Source: Cohnella terricola (GTDB lineage: Bacteria; Bacillota; Bacilli; Paenibacillales; Paenibacillaceae). From it: a stretch of DNA of 64,000 nucleotides. The stretch covers positions 605,381-669,380 of the forward strand of contig NZ_VNJJ01000001.1 of assembly GCF_007786475.1 (NCBI RefSeq), written 5' to 3'. A program made the position numbers and the translations under genes. Positions 16,218 through 24,457 of the stretch are shown here, piece by piece. Positions within the stretch are counted from its first letter, which is position 1. Each line of letters opens with the position of its first letter. The notes under the pieces are model-generated. The model was not told where the DNA came from. It did not search any database and worked only from the letters and a program-made list of their open reading frames with translations.

Positions 16218-17741
16218 ATGTCAACGAACGATAAGGCTTCCGTACTGAATATGAGAAACATCTCGAAATCTTTCGCGGGCGTTTCCGCCTTAAAGAACGT
16301 GGATTTCTCTGTCAGAGGCGGGGAAATCCACGCATTGCTCGGTGCGAACGGCGCGGGGAAGAGCACGCTAATGAAAATATTGTCGGGCGCTTACGAGTCA
16401 GACGAAGGCAGCATTGAGATCGGGGATGCCTCGTTTAAGTTCGTATCTCCCGCTGATTCCAAGAGAGCGGGCATTCATTGCGTATATCAAGAGGTGGATA
16501 CTTCACTCGTTCCGCATCTGACCGTTTCGGAGAACATTTTCCTCGATCGATTGGCGACTTCCAAAGCGGGAGCATGGCTCCGTTGGGGTGGCCTGCACGA
16601 GGAAGCCCAGGCGGTTCTTAAACGGATCGGGTTGACGCTATCTCCAAGAGAGCTTGTACGGGATTTGACGTTGTCGGAGAAGCAGCTTGTGTTGGTCGCG
16701 CGTCTGCTCGCCGAGAATGCCAAATTCGTCATTCTGGATGAGCCTACCGCTCCGCTTAGTCTGGAAGAAGCCGACAAGCTGTTCGGAATCATGACGGGAT
16801 TAAAAGATGCGGGAATCGGTGTTATCTTTATCTCCCACAGGTTGCCCGAAGTGTTCCGAATTTGCGATCGCATTACCGTGATGAGAGACGGCGAGCACGT
16901 CTTGACGGAGGACAAGAGCAAGATCGATGCCAGCGGCGTCGTCCGGGCGATGCTCGGACGCAGTTTCGAAGAGGAGTTTCCGAAGCTGGATGCGAAGATC
17001 GGCGAACCGGTATTGAAGGTCGAAGGACTGGAAGCCGGACGGCGCGTACGGGGCGTTAATCTCGAGGTGAAGCGCGGAGAGATCGTTGCGATCGTCGGCT
17101 TGGTCGGAGCGGGCAAGACCGAATTGTCCCGGGTGCTGTTCGGCGCGGATTCGTCGGAGCGTGGGACGGTCAGTGTCGGGGGCAAGCCGGTGAATCTCAG
17201 AACCCCATCGGACGCGGTCCAAGCGGGTATCGCACTCGTTCCCGAGGAAAGGCGCAAGGAAGGCATACTCGTCAGGGAGTCAGTCTTGCATAACTTGAGC
17301 TTGCCTTTGCTGAAAACGATAAGCAAACTTGGGTTTCTGTCCGGCAGATCGGAGCGCGCGTACGCCGCTGAACAGATCGAGGGGCTTGGCATAAAAACTT
17401 CGTCGGTGTCCTTGCAGACCGCGTTTCTGAGCGGCGGCAACCAGCAGAAAGTGGCGATCGGCAAATGGATGGGCACGGAAGCGGACGTCTACTTGTTCGA
17501 TGAGCCTACCAAAGGCGTCGACGTCGGGGCCAAAAGCGATATTTTCCGCATTATTGGAAAGCTCGCGCAGCAAGGCAAAGGCATCGTTTACTTGACGTGC
17601 GAATTCGCAGAAGCTCTTGGCTTGGCCGACAGAATTCTCGTGATGTGCGACGGGGCCATCGTAAAAACATTCAACCGCGGCGAAGCAACGCAAGAGGATT
17701 TGTTGTATTATGCCAGCGCGGGCCGGGAGGAATTAGCGTGA
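16218..17741 (+). CDS. Sugar ABC transporter ATP-binding protein (RbsA/MglA class)
   Basis: A 507-residue ATPase with two nucleotide-binding domains. Domain 1 has Walker A GANGAGKST and Walker B ILDEP; its signature is the divergent LSEKQL. Domain 2 has the Walker A-like GLVGAGKTE and signature LSGGNQQK, with DEPTKGVDVGAK. The two-domain layout is typical of carbohydrate uptake transporters of the ribose/galactose class. The 108-base gap after the binding protein contains no terminator, and the stop overlaps the permease start. Confidence 0.92.
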   Translation: MSTNDKASVLNMRNISKSFAGVSALKNVDFSVRGGEIHALLGANGAGKSTLMKILSGAYESDEGSIEIGDASFKFVSPADSKRAGIHCVYQEVDTSLVPHLTVSENIFLDRLATSKAGAWLRWGGLHEEAQAVLKRIGLTLSPRELVRDLTLSEKQLVLVARLLAENAKFVILDEPTAPLSLEEADKLFGIMTGLKDAGIGVIFISHRLPEVFRICDRITVMRDGEHVLTEDKSKIDASGVVRAMLGRSFEEEFPKLDAKIGEPVLKVEGLEAGRRVRGVNLEVKRGEIVAIVGLVGAGKTELSRVLFGADSSERGTVSVGGKPVNLRTPSDAVQAGIALVPEERRKEGILVRESVLHNLSLPLLKTISKLGFLSGRSERAYAAEQIEGLGIKTSSVSLQTAFLSGGNQQKVAIGKWMGTEADVYLFDEPTKGVDVGAKSDIFRIIGKLAQQGKGIVYLTCEFAEALGLADRILVMCDGAIVKTFNRGEATQEDLLYYASAGREELA

Positions 17742-18727
17742 AAAATCGCCTGCTGCCGTTTACGTTCAAATACGGAGCGCTCATATTCATCGGTTTCGTC
17801 ATTCTGTTCTTCTCTCTTAGAAACGAATATTTCTTTACCTATAACAATATTACCGATATTCTTCGTTCGATCTCGATTGTGACGTTCGTCGCTATCGGTG
17901 TAACGATCTCGCTGACGGTTGATGGATTCGATCTGTCGGTGGGCTCCACTGTATCGCTCTCGACCGTCATTACAGCGACAATGATGGTTTGGTACGAGAT
18001 GCCGCTTGTCGTCGTGCTGGTCGTTCCGCTTGCGGTAGGTGCCATAGTGGGCTTGCTTAACGCGCTGCTAATCGTTAAGATCCGTATCCCGGACCTTCTA
18101 GCGACGCTTGCTGTTATGTATATCGTCAATGGTATTCACAAGACGTATACGAAAGGATATTCGATTTACAGCAATATGCCGCTGTCTGACGGTACGACGG
18201 CTCCCGGCGTGATGTCCAAGGAGTTTCTATGGATCGGTCAAGGCAAGTTATTTGGCGTACCTTTTCCCGTCATCCTCATGCTGCTCGCTGTCATTGCCGC
18301 CCACATCTTCTTCAAGTACACTCGGTGGGGACGGCAGATGATCATGACCGGCGGGAACGAGGAAGCGGCTCGACTCTCGGGGCTCAAAGTCAAACGCGTA
18401 CGCACGTTGGCGTACGTCGCTTCCGGCGTCTTCGCTGCGATCGGAGGCATCCTGTTTGCATCGCGGATCGGTTCGGGGCAGATCGATGCAGGAGCTCCGA
18501 TGCTGATGGAGTCGGTCGCGGCCGTTTTCGTAGGATATTCGGTGTTCGCGGCGGGGCGGCCGAACATTATCGGCACCTTCTTCGGAGCCGTACTGATGGG
18601 TGTTCTCGTGAACGGATTGACGATGATGAATGTGCAATATTACACCAACGACATTATTAAAGGTGCGGTGCTCGTTCTTGCCCTTGCCGTTACTTTTATC
18701 CATCTCAATCGCCGCAAATCTGGGTGA
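17738..18727 (+). CDS. Sugar ABC transporter permease (RbsC class)
   Basis: A 329-residue inner-membrane permease with about eight to ten spans. It shows the family segment VDGFDLSVGSTVSLS and the EAARLSGLKVKRV cytoplasmic loop that contacts the ATPase. The GTG at 17738 overlaps the ATPase stop (GTGA) behind GGGAGGAAT; the longer frame from 17597 lies within the ATPase gene and is not used. The operon ends here without an obvious terminator before the hup promoter. Confidence 0.92.
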   Translation: MKNRLLPFTFKYGALIFIGFVILFFSLRNEYFFTYNNITDILRSISIVTFVAIGVTISLTVDGFDLSVGSTVSLSTVITATMMVWYEMPLVVVLVVPLAVGAIVGLLNALLIVKIRIPDLLATLAVMYIVNGIHKTYTKGYSIYSNMPLSDGTTAPGVMSKEFLWIGQGKLFGVPFPVILMLLAVIAAHIFFKYTRWGRQMIMTGGNEEAARLSGLKVKRVRTLAYVASGVFAAIGGILFASRIGSGQIDAGAPMLMESVAAVFVGYSVFAAGRPNIIGTFFGAVLMGVLVNGLTMMNVQYYTNDIIKGAVLVLALAVTFIHLNRRKSG

Positions 18728-18752
18728 CAAATACCGGGAAATCGCGCCACGC

Positions 18753-18782
18753 TTGAAACTTCACGATTCCGGAGTGTATAAT
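18753..18782 (+). promoter_or_regulatory. Promoter of hup
   Basis: TTGAAA (18753-18758), 18-bp spacer, TATAAT (18777-18782). Confidence 0.7.
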
Positions 18783-18843
18783 TTCTGTTGAAACGGATAA
18801 ACAAATAACATGCCATCGCACGATTGGGGGAGGTGAAATTGCT

Positions 18844-19116
18844 ATGAATAAAACCGAATTGATTACTAAAGTGGCCGAATTGGCCGACTTGTCCAAGAAA
18901 GATGCGACCCAAGCGGTTGACGCTGTTTTCGACGTTATTTCCGAAGCGCTGCAGAACGGAGACAAAGTTCAACTCGTAGGGTTTGGCAACTTCGAGGTTC
19001 GCGAACGTTCCGCTCGTAAAGGCCGCAACCCGCAAACCGGCGTCGAGATCGAGATCCCAGCCGGCAAGATCCCTGCGTTTAAGCCGGGTAAAGCCCTTAA
19101 AGAAGGGATTAAATAA
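18844..19116 (+). CDS. hup: HU-family DNA-binding protein (HBsu)
   Basis: A 90-residue nucleoid protein that bends DNA non-specifically. It has the HU signature [20 protein letters not shown] and the beta-arm residues [16 protein letters not shown]. Ribosome binding site GGGGGAGGTG. In B. subtilis hbs lies between spoIVA and mtrA-mtrB; here the mtrA (folE) gene is absent and a tRNA gene takes that place. It has its own promoter and terminator. Confidence 0.97.
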   Translation: MNKTELITKVAELADLSKKDATQAVDAVFDVISEALQNGDKVQLVGFGNFEVRERSARKGRNPQTGVEIEIPAGKIPAFKPGKALKEGIK

Positions 19117-19129
19117 CACAAAAATCGTT

Positions 19130-19168
19130 AGGGTGCGCTCCTGTTTCCTTCAGGGGTGCACCTGTTTT
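19130..19168 (+). terminator. Terminator of hup
   Basis: GGTGCGCTCCTG pairs with CAGGGGTGCACC (two G-T pairs), followed by TGTTTTATT. Confidence 0.75.
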
Positions 19169-19196
19169 ATTCAAATCTAACTACCCCGGCTAATGG

Positions 19197-19226
19197 TTGC
19201 GAGAGTCGTCGCAAATATGCTATAAT
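19197..19226 (+). promoter_or_regulatory. Promoter of tRNA-Pro
   Basis: TTGCGA (19197-19202), 18-bp spacer, extended -10 TGCTATAAT ending at 19226. Confidence 0.7.
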
Positions 19227-19282
19227 ATCGTAAAATCCCCATCAGGTAGGGATTACCCTATCGTACATATCGCGTACATATC

Positions 19283-19359
19283 CGGGACGTGGCGCAGCCT
19301 GGTAGCGCGCACCCTTGGGGTGGGTGAGGTCGAGAGTTCGAGTCTCTCCGTTCCGACCA
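19283..19359 (+). tRNA. tRNA-Pro (anticodon GGG)
   Basis: A 77-nt cloverleaf. Acceptor stem CGGGACG (19283-19289) pairs with CGTTCCG (19349-19355); D arm GCGC/GCGC; anticodon stem CACCC/GGGTG around the loop TTGGGGT, giving anticodon GGG; T arm GAGAG, TTCGAGT loop, CTCTC; discriminator A and encoded CCA at 19357-19359. It has its own promoter and terminator. Confidence 0.95.
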
Positions 19360-19398
19360 TATCATGTCAGATATGGCTATCCCTTTCAAACCAAATCG

Positions 19399-19443
19399 AC
19401 CATTTCCTTAAGGTGTATCGCACGCTAAAGGGAATGGTTTTTT
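19399..19443 (+). terminator. Terminator after tRNA-Pro
   Basis: ACCATTTCCTT (19399-19409) pairs with AAGGGAATGGT (19428-19438, one G-T pair), followed by TTTTT. Confidence 0.85.
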
Positions 19444-19481
19444 GTTAGCCTCGCGGTTCTGCGAGAAAGCAGTTAAAAGAT

Positions 19482-19510
19482 TTGACAGCGATCTATCTTT
19501 TCTTCATTAT
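19482..19510 (+). promoter_or_regulatory. Promoter of mtrB
   Basis: TTGACA (19482-19487), 17-bp spacer, CATTAT (19505-19510). Confidence 0.6.
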
Positions 19511-19538
19511 GGGAGTCATAAAAGGAGGTTGCACAACG

Positions 19539-19760
19539 ATGGGCGAGAATGAACAAGATTTTGTCGTCATCAAGGCCAAAGACGCCGGCGTGCAAGTTAT
19601 CGGTTTAACGCGCGGCCAAGACACGAAATTTCACCATACCGAAAAATTGGATAAGGGCGAGGTGTTGATCGTTCAGTTTACCGATCATACGTCGGCCATG
19701 AAAATCAGAGGCAAGGCAACGATTATGACGAAACATGGCACGATCGATACGGATGTATAA
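19539..19760 (+). CDS. mtrB: trp RNA-binding attenuation protein TRAP
   Basis: TRAP is an 11-subunit ring that, with bound tryptophan, wraps (G/U)AG-repeat RNA and switches trp leader folding. The 73-residue protein keeps the core [12 protein letters not shown] and the RNA-contacting residues that correspond to B. subtilis K37, K56 and R58 (here K36, K55, R57). The ATG at 19539 follows AAAGGAGG; the longer frame from 19482 begins inside the promoter. Its expected target, a GAG-repeat leader, lies 10 kb downstream before trpE. Unlike B. subtilis, mtrA/folE is not upstream; mtrB stands alone with its own promoter and terminator. Confidence 0.96.
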   Translation: MGENEQDFVVIKAKDAGVQVIGLTRGQDTKFHHTEKLDKGEVLIVQFTDHTSAMKIRGKATIMTKHGTIDTDV

Positions 19761-19776
19761 ACAAGTTTACGATGCG

Positions 19777-19805
19777 GCGCAGGCATAGCCTGCCCTTTTT
19801 ATTTG
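19777..19805 (+). terminator. Terminator of mtrB
   Basis: GCAGGC (19779-19784), ATA loop, GCCTGC (19788-19793), then CCTTTTTATTT. Confidence 0.8.
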
Positions 19806-19849
19806 TACAATGGGTATGGAAGAGCCTCTACAGGAAAGGGGAAATCACC

Positions 19850-20386
19850 ATGCCCGTTTATCGATTGTTCCCTTGGGGGATATTGGGAATTGGCGGAATT
19901 CTCGCCGTGTATTTGCTTGCGCAGTTGCCGCAAATGGAACAAAGCCTGCAGCATCGCCGGGAGTCCGTGGCCGCATTTCAGCCGAATCGGACGAAATGGC
20001 TGACGGATGACCGCCTCGTGGATGCGATCGCCGGCGTACCGCTGCATAGCCGGATGCTTAAGGTAGGGTGGGATCATGCGATACTGGCCGTCGATCTGCA
20101 GGGAGGAAAGCCTGAACGGGTACGAGATGACATCGGAAAGCTTGTTCTCTTCGCCTACTCCGACACCAGCAATATTAAACAGGTATTAATCCGAGTGTAC
20201 GGAGAACGAGGCGGCAGCCGCGAATTGCTTCTTGCGGCGGAAACACGCAAAGATGACTGGACGGAGCGGAATTTGGATGAATTGCGGTTGCCGTTAACGG
20301 GCGACGGTATGGAGCTGCCCGACCACATTCGGTTTACGTTGACATCGCAAGGAAAACGCTGGATTGCAAATTTTGCAAATTCATGA
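19850..20386 (+). CDS. Membrane-anchored protein of unknown function
   Basis: A 178-residue protein with one N-terminal hydrophobic anchor (about residues 7-24, WGILGIGGILAVYLLAQ) and a soluble outer part with no recognised domain. The ATG at 19850 follows AGGAAAGGGG; the frame is open back to 19772, inside the mtrB terminator. Located between mtrB and hepS, where B. subtilis has no gene. No function can be given. Confidence 0.65.
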   Translation: MPVYRLFPWGILGIGGILAVYLLAQLPQMEQSLQHRRESVAAFQPNRTKWLTDDRLVDAIAGVPLHSRMLKVGWDHAILAVDLQGGKPERVRDDIGKLVLFAYSDTSNIKQVLIRVYGERGGSRELLLAAETRKDDWTERNLDELRLPLTGDGMELPDHIRFTLTSQGKRWIANFANS

Positions 20387-20485
20387 ACAAAGTCAATGGC
20401 TTATGCGAGCCTATCTAGGATATGTTATAATAGTTAAGATAAACATCGTTAGAAGTGCCTGGCAGCTAGTTCGGAGGCGGAAGCA

Positions 20486-21361
20486 ATGAGTAGAGCACGA
20501 ATTAACCAATTGGCGAGCAAGTATATGAGCCACGACATGATCAGCCTGCACACGGATCTACCGGATTTTCCGGAAGGCAGGATTTCTTTGTTATACACTG
20601 TTCTGAGCCATCAGCCGAGTTCGGCATCCCATAAGGAACTGCTATCGGTTGTCACGACGCTCGTTCAGATGGGGCTGGACACGCACGATATGGTGGAGAA
20701 CTCTCCAAGTGGGACGACGAATGGCGTGAAGGGCATGCGAACGCAGCAATTAAGAGTGCTTGCCGGAGATTACTTCAGCAGCCGTTTCTACCATTTGCTG
20801 TCCCAAGCCGGACAGATTGAGATGATCCGCCGCCTGAGCGAGGCCGTATGCAACATCAATCAGTTGAAAATGAATTTCTATGGCAAGTTGAAACAGATGA
20901 AAATGAACGCGGAAGAGTATCTCCATTGCGGCGCAGAGCTGAAATCTGGGCTGTTCCTCGCGTTTACGGGGGTTATGGGCGGTCTGTACGAGCGCTTGTG
21001 GCCGGAAATCGTCGAACGCTTTAGCCGTTGCGAAGTATTGATGCACGAACTGGCTAAAGTAGAGAAGATGTCCTCATTGGCCGGCAGTTGGGGAGTTTGG
21101 CATATACTGCAAGAAGGCGCGGAAGAAGATCGGAATATTTTGATCGAACGCGGAGATGAGAATCAATCCATTCAGCCGCTGATTCATAAATACGAGATCG
21201 CGGAGAAGTTGAGCGCTCATCTCCGGCAATCGGCAACGCAATTGCAGGTTCTGATTCAGAAGCTGCAGTCGGACAATTTGCTGCGTGAACTGCAGCCTCT
21301 GATCGAGCCTTTCGTAAAGGCGGGGCAGCATAGAGCAACCGCATTGAAGGAGTTGGGATAG
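20486..21361 (+). CDS. hepS: Heptaprenyl diphosphate synthase component 1
   Basis: Non-catalytic subunit that sets product length in the two-part heptaprenyl diphosphate synthase, which makes the menaquinone side chain. The 291-residue sequence is all-helical, lacks DDxxD motifs, and begins MSRARINQLASKYMSHDMIS with the conserved GRISLLYTVL region following. Ribosome binding site CGGAGGCGG. A TATAAT with TG upstream (20426-20431) probably starts the operon. menG follows after five bases and the catalytic subunit hepT is 3.1 kb downstream, separated by menG and the mqn genes. Confidence 0.88.
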   Translation: MSRARINQLASKYMSHDMISLHTDLPDFPEGRISLLYTVLSHQPSSASHKELLSVVTTLVQMGLDTHDMVENSPSGTTNGVKGMRTQQLRVLAGDYFSSRFYHLLSQAGQIEMIRRLSEAVCNINQLKMNFYGKLKQMKMNAEEYLHCGAELKSGLFLAFTGVMGGLYERLWPEIVERFSRCEVLMHELAKVEKMSSLAGSWGVWHILQEGAEEDRNILIERGDENQSIQPLIHKYEIAEKLSAHLRQSATQLQVLIQKLQSDNLLRELQPLIEPFVKAGQHRATALKELG

Positions 21362-21366
21362 ACAGG

Positions 21367-22086
21367 ATGATGGACGCGGAATCGAAACAGAAACACGTGC
21401 ATGAAGTATTCGAGAGCATCGCTCCGAAATACGATAGGTTGAACGATATTATTAGCTTCAGAAGACATAAGGCGTGGCGTCGATTCACGATGCGCAAGAT
21501 GGACGTCAAGCCCGGCCAGACCTCATTGGATCTTTGCTGCGGCACATGCGACTGGACGATCGCTCTTGCCCAAGCGAGCGGAGGCCGGACCGTTGGGCTG
21601 GACTTCAGCCGCAATATGCTCGACGTTGGACAAGCCAAAGTCGACAAGCTTGGACTCGGAAATCAAATTACACTTGTCCAGGGGAACGCGATGGATCTCC
21701 CTTTCGAGGATAATTCGTTCGACTTTATTACGATCGGGTTCGGCTTGCGCAACGTGCCGGATATCGTCAAGACGCTTAAAGAAATGAAGAGGGTCGTCAA
21801 GCCTGGCGGACTCATCGTCTGTCTGGAGCTTTCGAAACCGACCTGGCAGCCGTTCAAAGGCATTTATTATTTTTACTTCGAAAAGCTGATGCCGCTGCTG
21901 GGCAAATGGTTCGCGAAGCGGCAAGAACAGTATCGCTGGCTGCCCGAGTCTTTGGTGGCTTTCCCCGATCTGCAAGCGCTCGCCGAAATGTTCCGCAGCA
22001 TTGGCATGCGCAACGTGAAAGCTTACCCTCTAACGGGCGGAGTCGCTGCGCTGCATATCGGTACGAAAGGGAATGAAATCGTATGA
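21367..22086 (+). CDS. menG: Demethylmenaquinone methyltransferase
   Basis: SAM-dependent methyltransferase for the last step of menaquinone synthesis. The 239-residue protein has the UbiE/MenG signatures: SIAPKYDRLND at the N-terminus, LDLCCGTCDWTIALA as motif I, and FGLRNVPD. Ribosome binding site is weak (GGGATAGACAGG); coupling to hepS is likely. Its stop overlaps the start of the prenyltransferase gene. Confidence 0.95.
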   Translation: MMDAESKQKHVHEVFESIAPKYDRLNDIISFRRHKAWRRFTMRKMDVKPGQTSLDLCCGTCDWTIALAQASGGRTVGLDFSRNMLDVGQAKVDKLGLGNQITLVQGNAMDLPFEDNSFDFITIGFGLRNVPDIVKTLKEMKRVVKPGGLIVCLELSKPTWQPFKGIYYFYFEKLMPLLGKWFAKRQEQYRWLPESLVAFPDLQALAEMFRSIGMRNVKAYPLTGGVAALHIGTKGNEIV

Positions 22087-22958
22087 TCTCCAAAATTCGC
22101 ATTTTCCTGGAAATGATTAAATTCGAACATACGCTGTTCGCGCTTCCTTTCGCTTTCGTGGGAGCGATTCTCGGAGCGGTCACCGTCGAGAAGCGCTTGC
22201 CGGAATGGGGCGAATGCGGGTGGATTCTCTTAGCGATGGTCGGCGCACGCACGGCGGCAATGGGTCTAAACAGGGTGATCGACAAAGCGATCGACGCCCG
22301 TAATCCGAGAACGGCCACGCGGGCGATTCCGGCGGGACTGCTGAAATCGACGGAAGTCATCGTATATATCGTGATCTCCTTCGTGTTGCTATTCTGGGCA
22401 GCGGCCCAGTTGAACCCGTTGGCCGTCAAGCTGCTTCCGATCGCCGTGTTTATGACCGTTTTCTATTCTTATACGAAACGCTTTACCTGGGCGTGCCATT
22501 TGGTACTGGGACTGACGCTAGGATTGGCACCGCTCGGAGGCTGGGTCGCGATAACGGGTGGCGTCACTTGGACTTCGATGATTCTGTTCGTGACGGTTGC
22601 ATTGTGGAGCGCGGGTTTCGATATCATCTACGCTTGTCAGGACGTCGAGTTCGACCGTAAGGAAGGTCTTTATTCGATCCCAGCGCGCTTCGGCATCGCA
22701 CGCGCGCTTGGCATCGCAAGGGTGTTCCACGCACTTACGGCTGTCGGCTTTGCCTTAATACTCGTCCTTACCGATCTGAGCTGGTGGTACTTCATCGGCA
22801 TGATTTTCTCAGGCGGATTGCTGCTGTACGAGCACAGGCTCGTCAAGCCCAATGATCTTAGCAAACTCAATGCGGCGTTCTTCACGATGAACGGCGTGAT
22901 CAGTGCCGTTATTTTCGTCTTTACGTTCATTGATCTGGTGGTGGTAAGATCATGGTAA
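22083..22958 (+). CDS. mqnP: UbiA-family prenyltransferase, probable menaquinone-route MqnP
   Basis: Integral membrane prenyltransferase of 291 residues with about eight spans. The first Asp-rich motif reads NRVIDKAIDARNPRT and the second DVEFDRKEG. Members beside mqnA and ubiX genes attach the polyprenyl chain in the futalosine pathway; this assignment rests on the neighbours, since the sequence alone also fits 4-hydroxybenzoate octaprenyltransferase. ATG overlaps the menG stop (ATGA). The prenyl donor would come from HepST encoded around it. Confidence 0.82.
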   Translation: MISKIRIFLEMIKFEHTLFALPFAFVGAILGAVTVEKRLPEWGECGWILLAMVGARTAAMGLNRVIDKAIDARNPRTATRAIPAGLLKSTEVIVYIVISFVLLFWAAAQLNPLAVKLLPIAVFMTVFYSYTKRFTWACHLVLGLTLGLAPLGGWVAITGGVTWTSMILFVTVALWSAGFDIIYACQDVEFDRKEGLYSIPARFGIARALGIARVFHALTAVGFALILVLTDLSWWYFIGMIFSGGLLLYEHRLVKPNDLSKLNAAFFTMNGVISAVIFVFTFIDLVVVRSW

Positions 22959-23584
22959 TAAAAGCAACCGAAACCTCGGAGCCGAGGCGCTGGGTTGTCG
23001 GCATCACAGGCGCCAGCGGCGCGATATACGGAGTGACGCTGTGCCGGCAACTGCTCGCTGCCGGCTTTCATGTTCATCTCGTCATATCGGATGCCGGTTG
23101 GCGGGTACTGAAAGAAGAGCTAGGTTGGAATGCCTCCCATCGGTTAGACTGTTTAGATAAGGCTTTCGATTCCGCGCCCGCAGAAGGCAGGATGACTTAT
23201 CACCCCCTTAACGACATCGGCGCAAGCATCGCCAGCGGTTCCTTCCGCTGCGAAGGAATGGCGATCGTGCCGTGTTCGATGGGATCCCTATCGGCGATCG
23301 CGAGTGGCGCATCGACGAATCTGCTCACCCGCGCCGCGGACGTGATGCTGAAGGAAGGACGCCCGCTGCTAATCGTGCCGAGGGAGACGCCCCTTCATGC
23401 CATTCACTTGGAAAACATGCTTAAGCTCGCGCGGCTAGGCGTACGGATTATCCCGGCAATGCCGGCTTTCTATAACGGCCCCCAATCGCTTGACGACATC
23501 GTAAACTTCATCGTTGGCAAGACGATGGACAATATGGGGATCGTACATCAATTATACAAAAGATGGGGTCAACCCAATGAATAA
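22952..23584 (+). CDS. ubiX: UbiX-family flavin prenyltransferase
   Basis: Makes prenyl-FMN, the cofactor of UbiD-type decarboxylases. The 210-residue protein has the N-terminal GITGASGAIYGV flavin motif and the central PCSMGSLSAIASGAS and ATD-like regions (RAADVMLKEGRPLLIVPRE). Overlaps both neighbours (7 and 8 bases). The matching UbiD-type decarboxylase (MqnL in the futalosine route) is not in this window and should be elsewhere. Confidence 0.9.
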   Translation: MVIKATETSEPRRWVVGITGASGAIYGVTLCRQLLAAGFHVHLVISDAGWRVLKEELGWNASHRLDCLDKAFDSAPAEGRMTYHPLNDIGASIASGSFRCEGMAIVPCSMGSLSAIASGASTNLLTRAADVMLKEGRPLLIVPRETPLHAIHLENMLKLARLGVRIIPAMPAFYNGPQSLDDIVNFIVGKTMDNMGIVHQLYKRWGQPNE

Positions 23585-24434
23585 TAGCCAATCGCGACCG
23601 ATTCAACTTGGCCGCATCTCATACACGAATGCTTGGCCTGTTTTTCACCATTTCGATCCCGAAGCGCTCCCGTTCCGAACGGAGGTCCATTCGGATTTGC
23701 CAGCCACGTTGAATCGCAAGCTTAAAATAGGCGATATCGATATGGCGGCCATTTCTTCCTATGCATACGGAATCTCGTCGGACTCCTATTACGTCCTGCC
23801 GAATCTTTCGGTTAGCTCGTTCGGTCGAGTTCAATCGATATTGCTGTTCTTGAAATCCCCTTTGGAAAAGGTGCTTCACGGCAAGATTGCGTTAACGACG
23901 GCATCCGCGACCTCGGTGAATTTGTTGAAAATCATCATGGAGAAGTTTTACGGAGGCAAACCGACTTATGAAGACGCGGAGCCGTCGCTGGAGAACATGC
24001 TGGAGAATGCAGATGCTGCCTTGCTGATCGGGGATCATGCGATTCGGGCTTCTTGGACAAATCACGGCTATCGCGTTCTTGATCTCGGAGAAGTGTGGAA
24101 CCTATGGACCGGACAGTGGATGACTTTCGCGTTATGGGCTGTACGCAAAGATGCGGCTTACCGCGATCCGGAATCGTTCCAGGCGATATATGAGGCGTTG
24201 ATCGAGAGCAAAGGCAAATCTTCCCGTGATATGGGGCCGGTCATCCGGAAGGCCATGGATCAAATCGGCGGCACCGAGGCGTATTGGCAAAATTATTTCA
24301 GCCACCTCTGTCATGACTTCGGTCCGGATCAGAAAACAGGACTGCAACTGTATTTTCAATATGCCAGAGAACTCGGCCTGCTGACCAGCGAACCCGACTT
24401 GTCGGAATTGCCTAGCCCAACCCGCAACAGATAA
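23577..24434 (+). CDS. mqnA: Chorismate dehydratase MqnA
   Basis: First enzyme of the futalosine pathway to menaquinone, dehydrating chorismate to 3-enolpyruvoyl-benzoate. The 285-residue protein has the family start LGRISYTNAWPVFHHF and the GDHAI segment of the MqnA/MqnD fold. ATG at 23577 lies within the end of ubiX; the frame is open further upstream inside ubiX. MqnD is similar in fold, but the N-terminal pattern fits MqnA. Sits with mqnP and ubiX inside the hepS-menG-hepT block, unlike B. subtilis, which uses the o-succinylbenzoate route. Confidence 0.88.
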   Translation: MNNSQSRPIQLGRISYTNAWPVFHHFDPEALPFRTEVHSDLPATLNRKLKIGDIDMAAISSYAYGISSDSYYVLPNLSVSSFGRVQSILLFLKSPLEKVLHGKIALTTASATSVNLLKIIMEKFYGGKPTYEDAEPSLENMLENADAALLIGDHAIRASWTNHGYRVLDLGEVWNLWTGQWMTFALWAVRKDAAYRDPESFQAIYEALIESKGKSSRDMGPVIRKAMDQIGGTEAYWQNYFSHLCHDFGPDQKTGLQLYFQYARELGLLTSEPDLSELPSPTRNR

Positions 24435-24457
24435 TCAAGCGAACCGCAGGTGAACTT

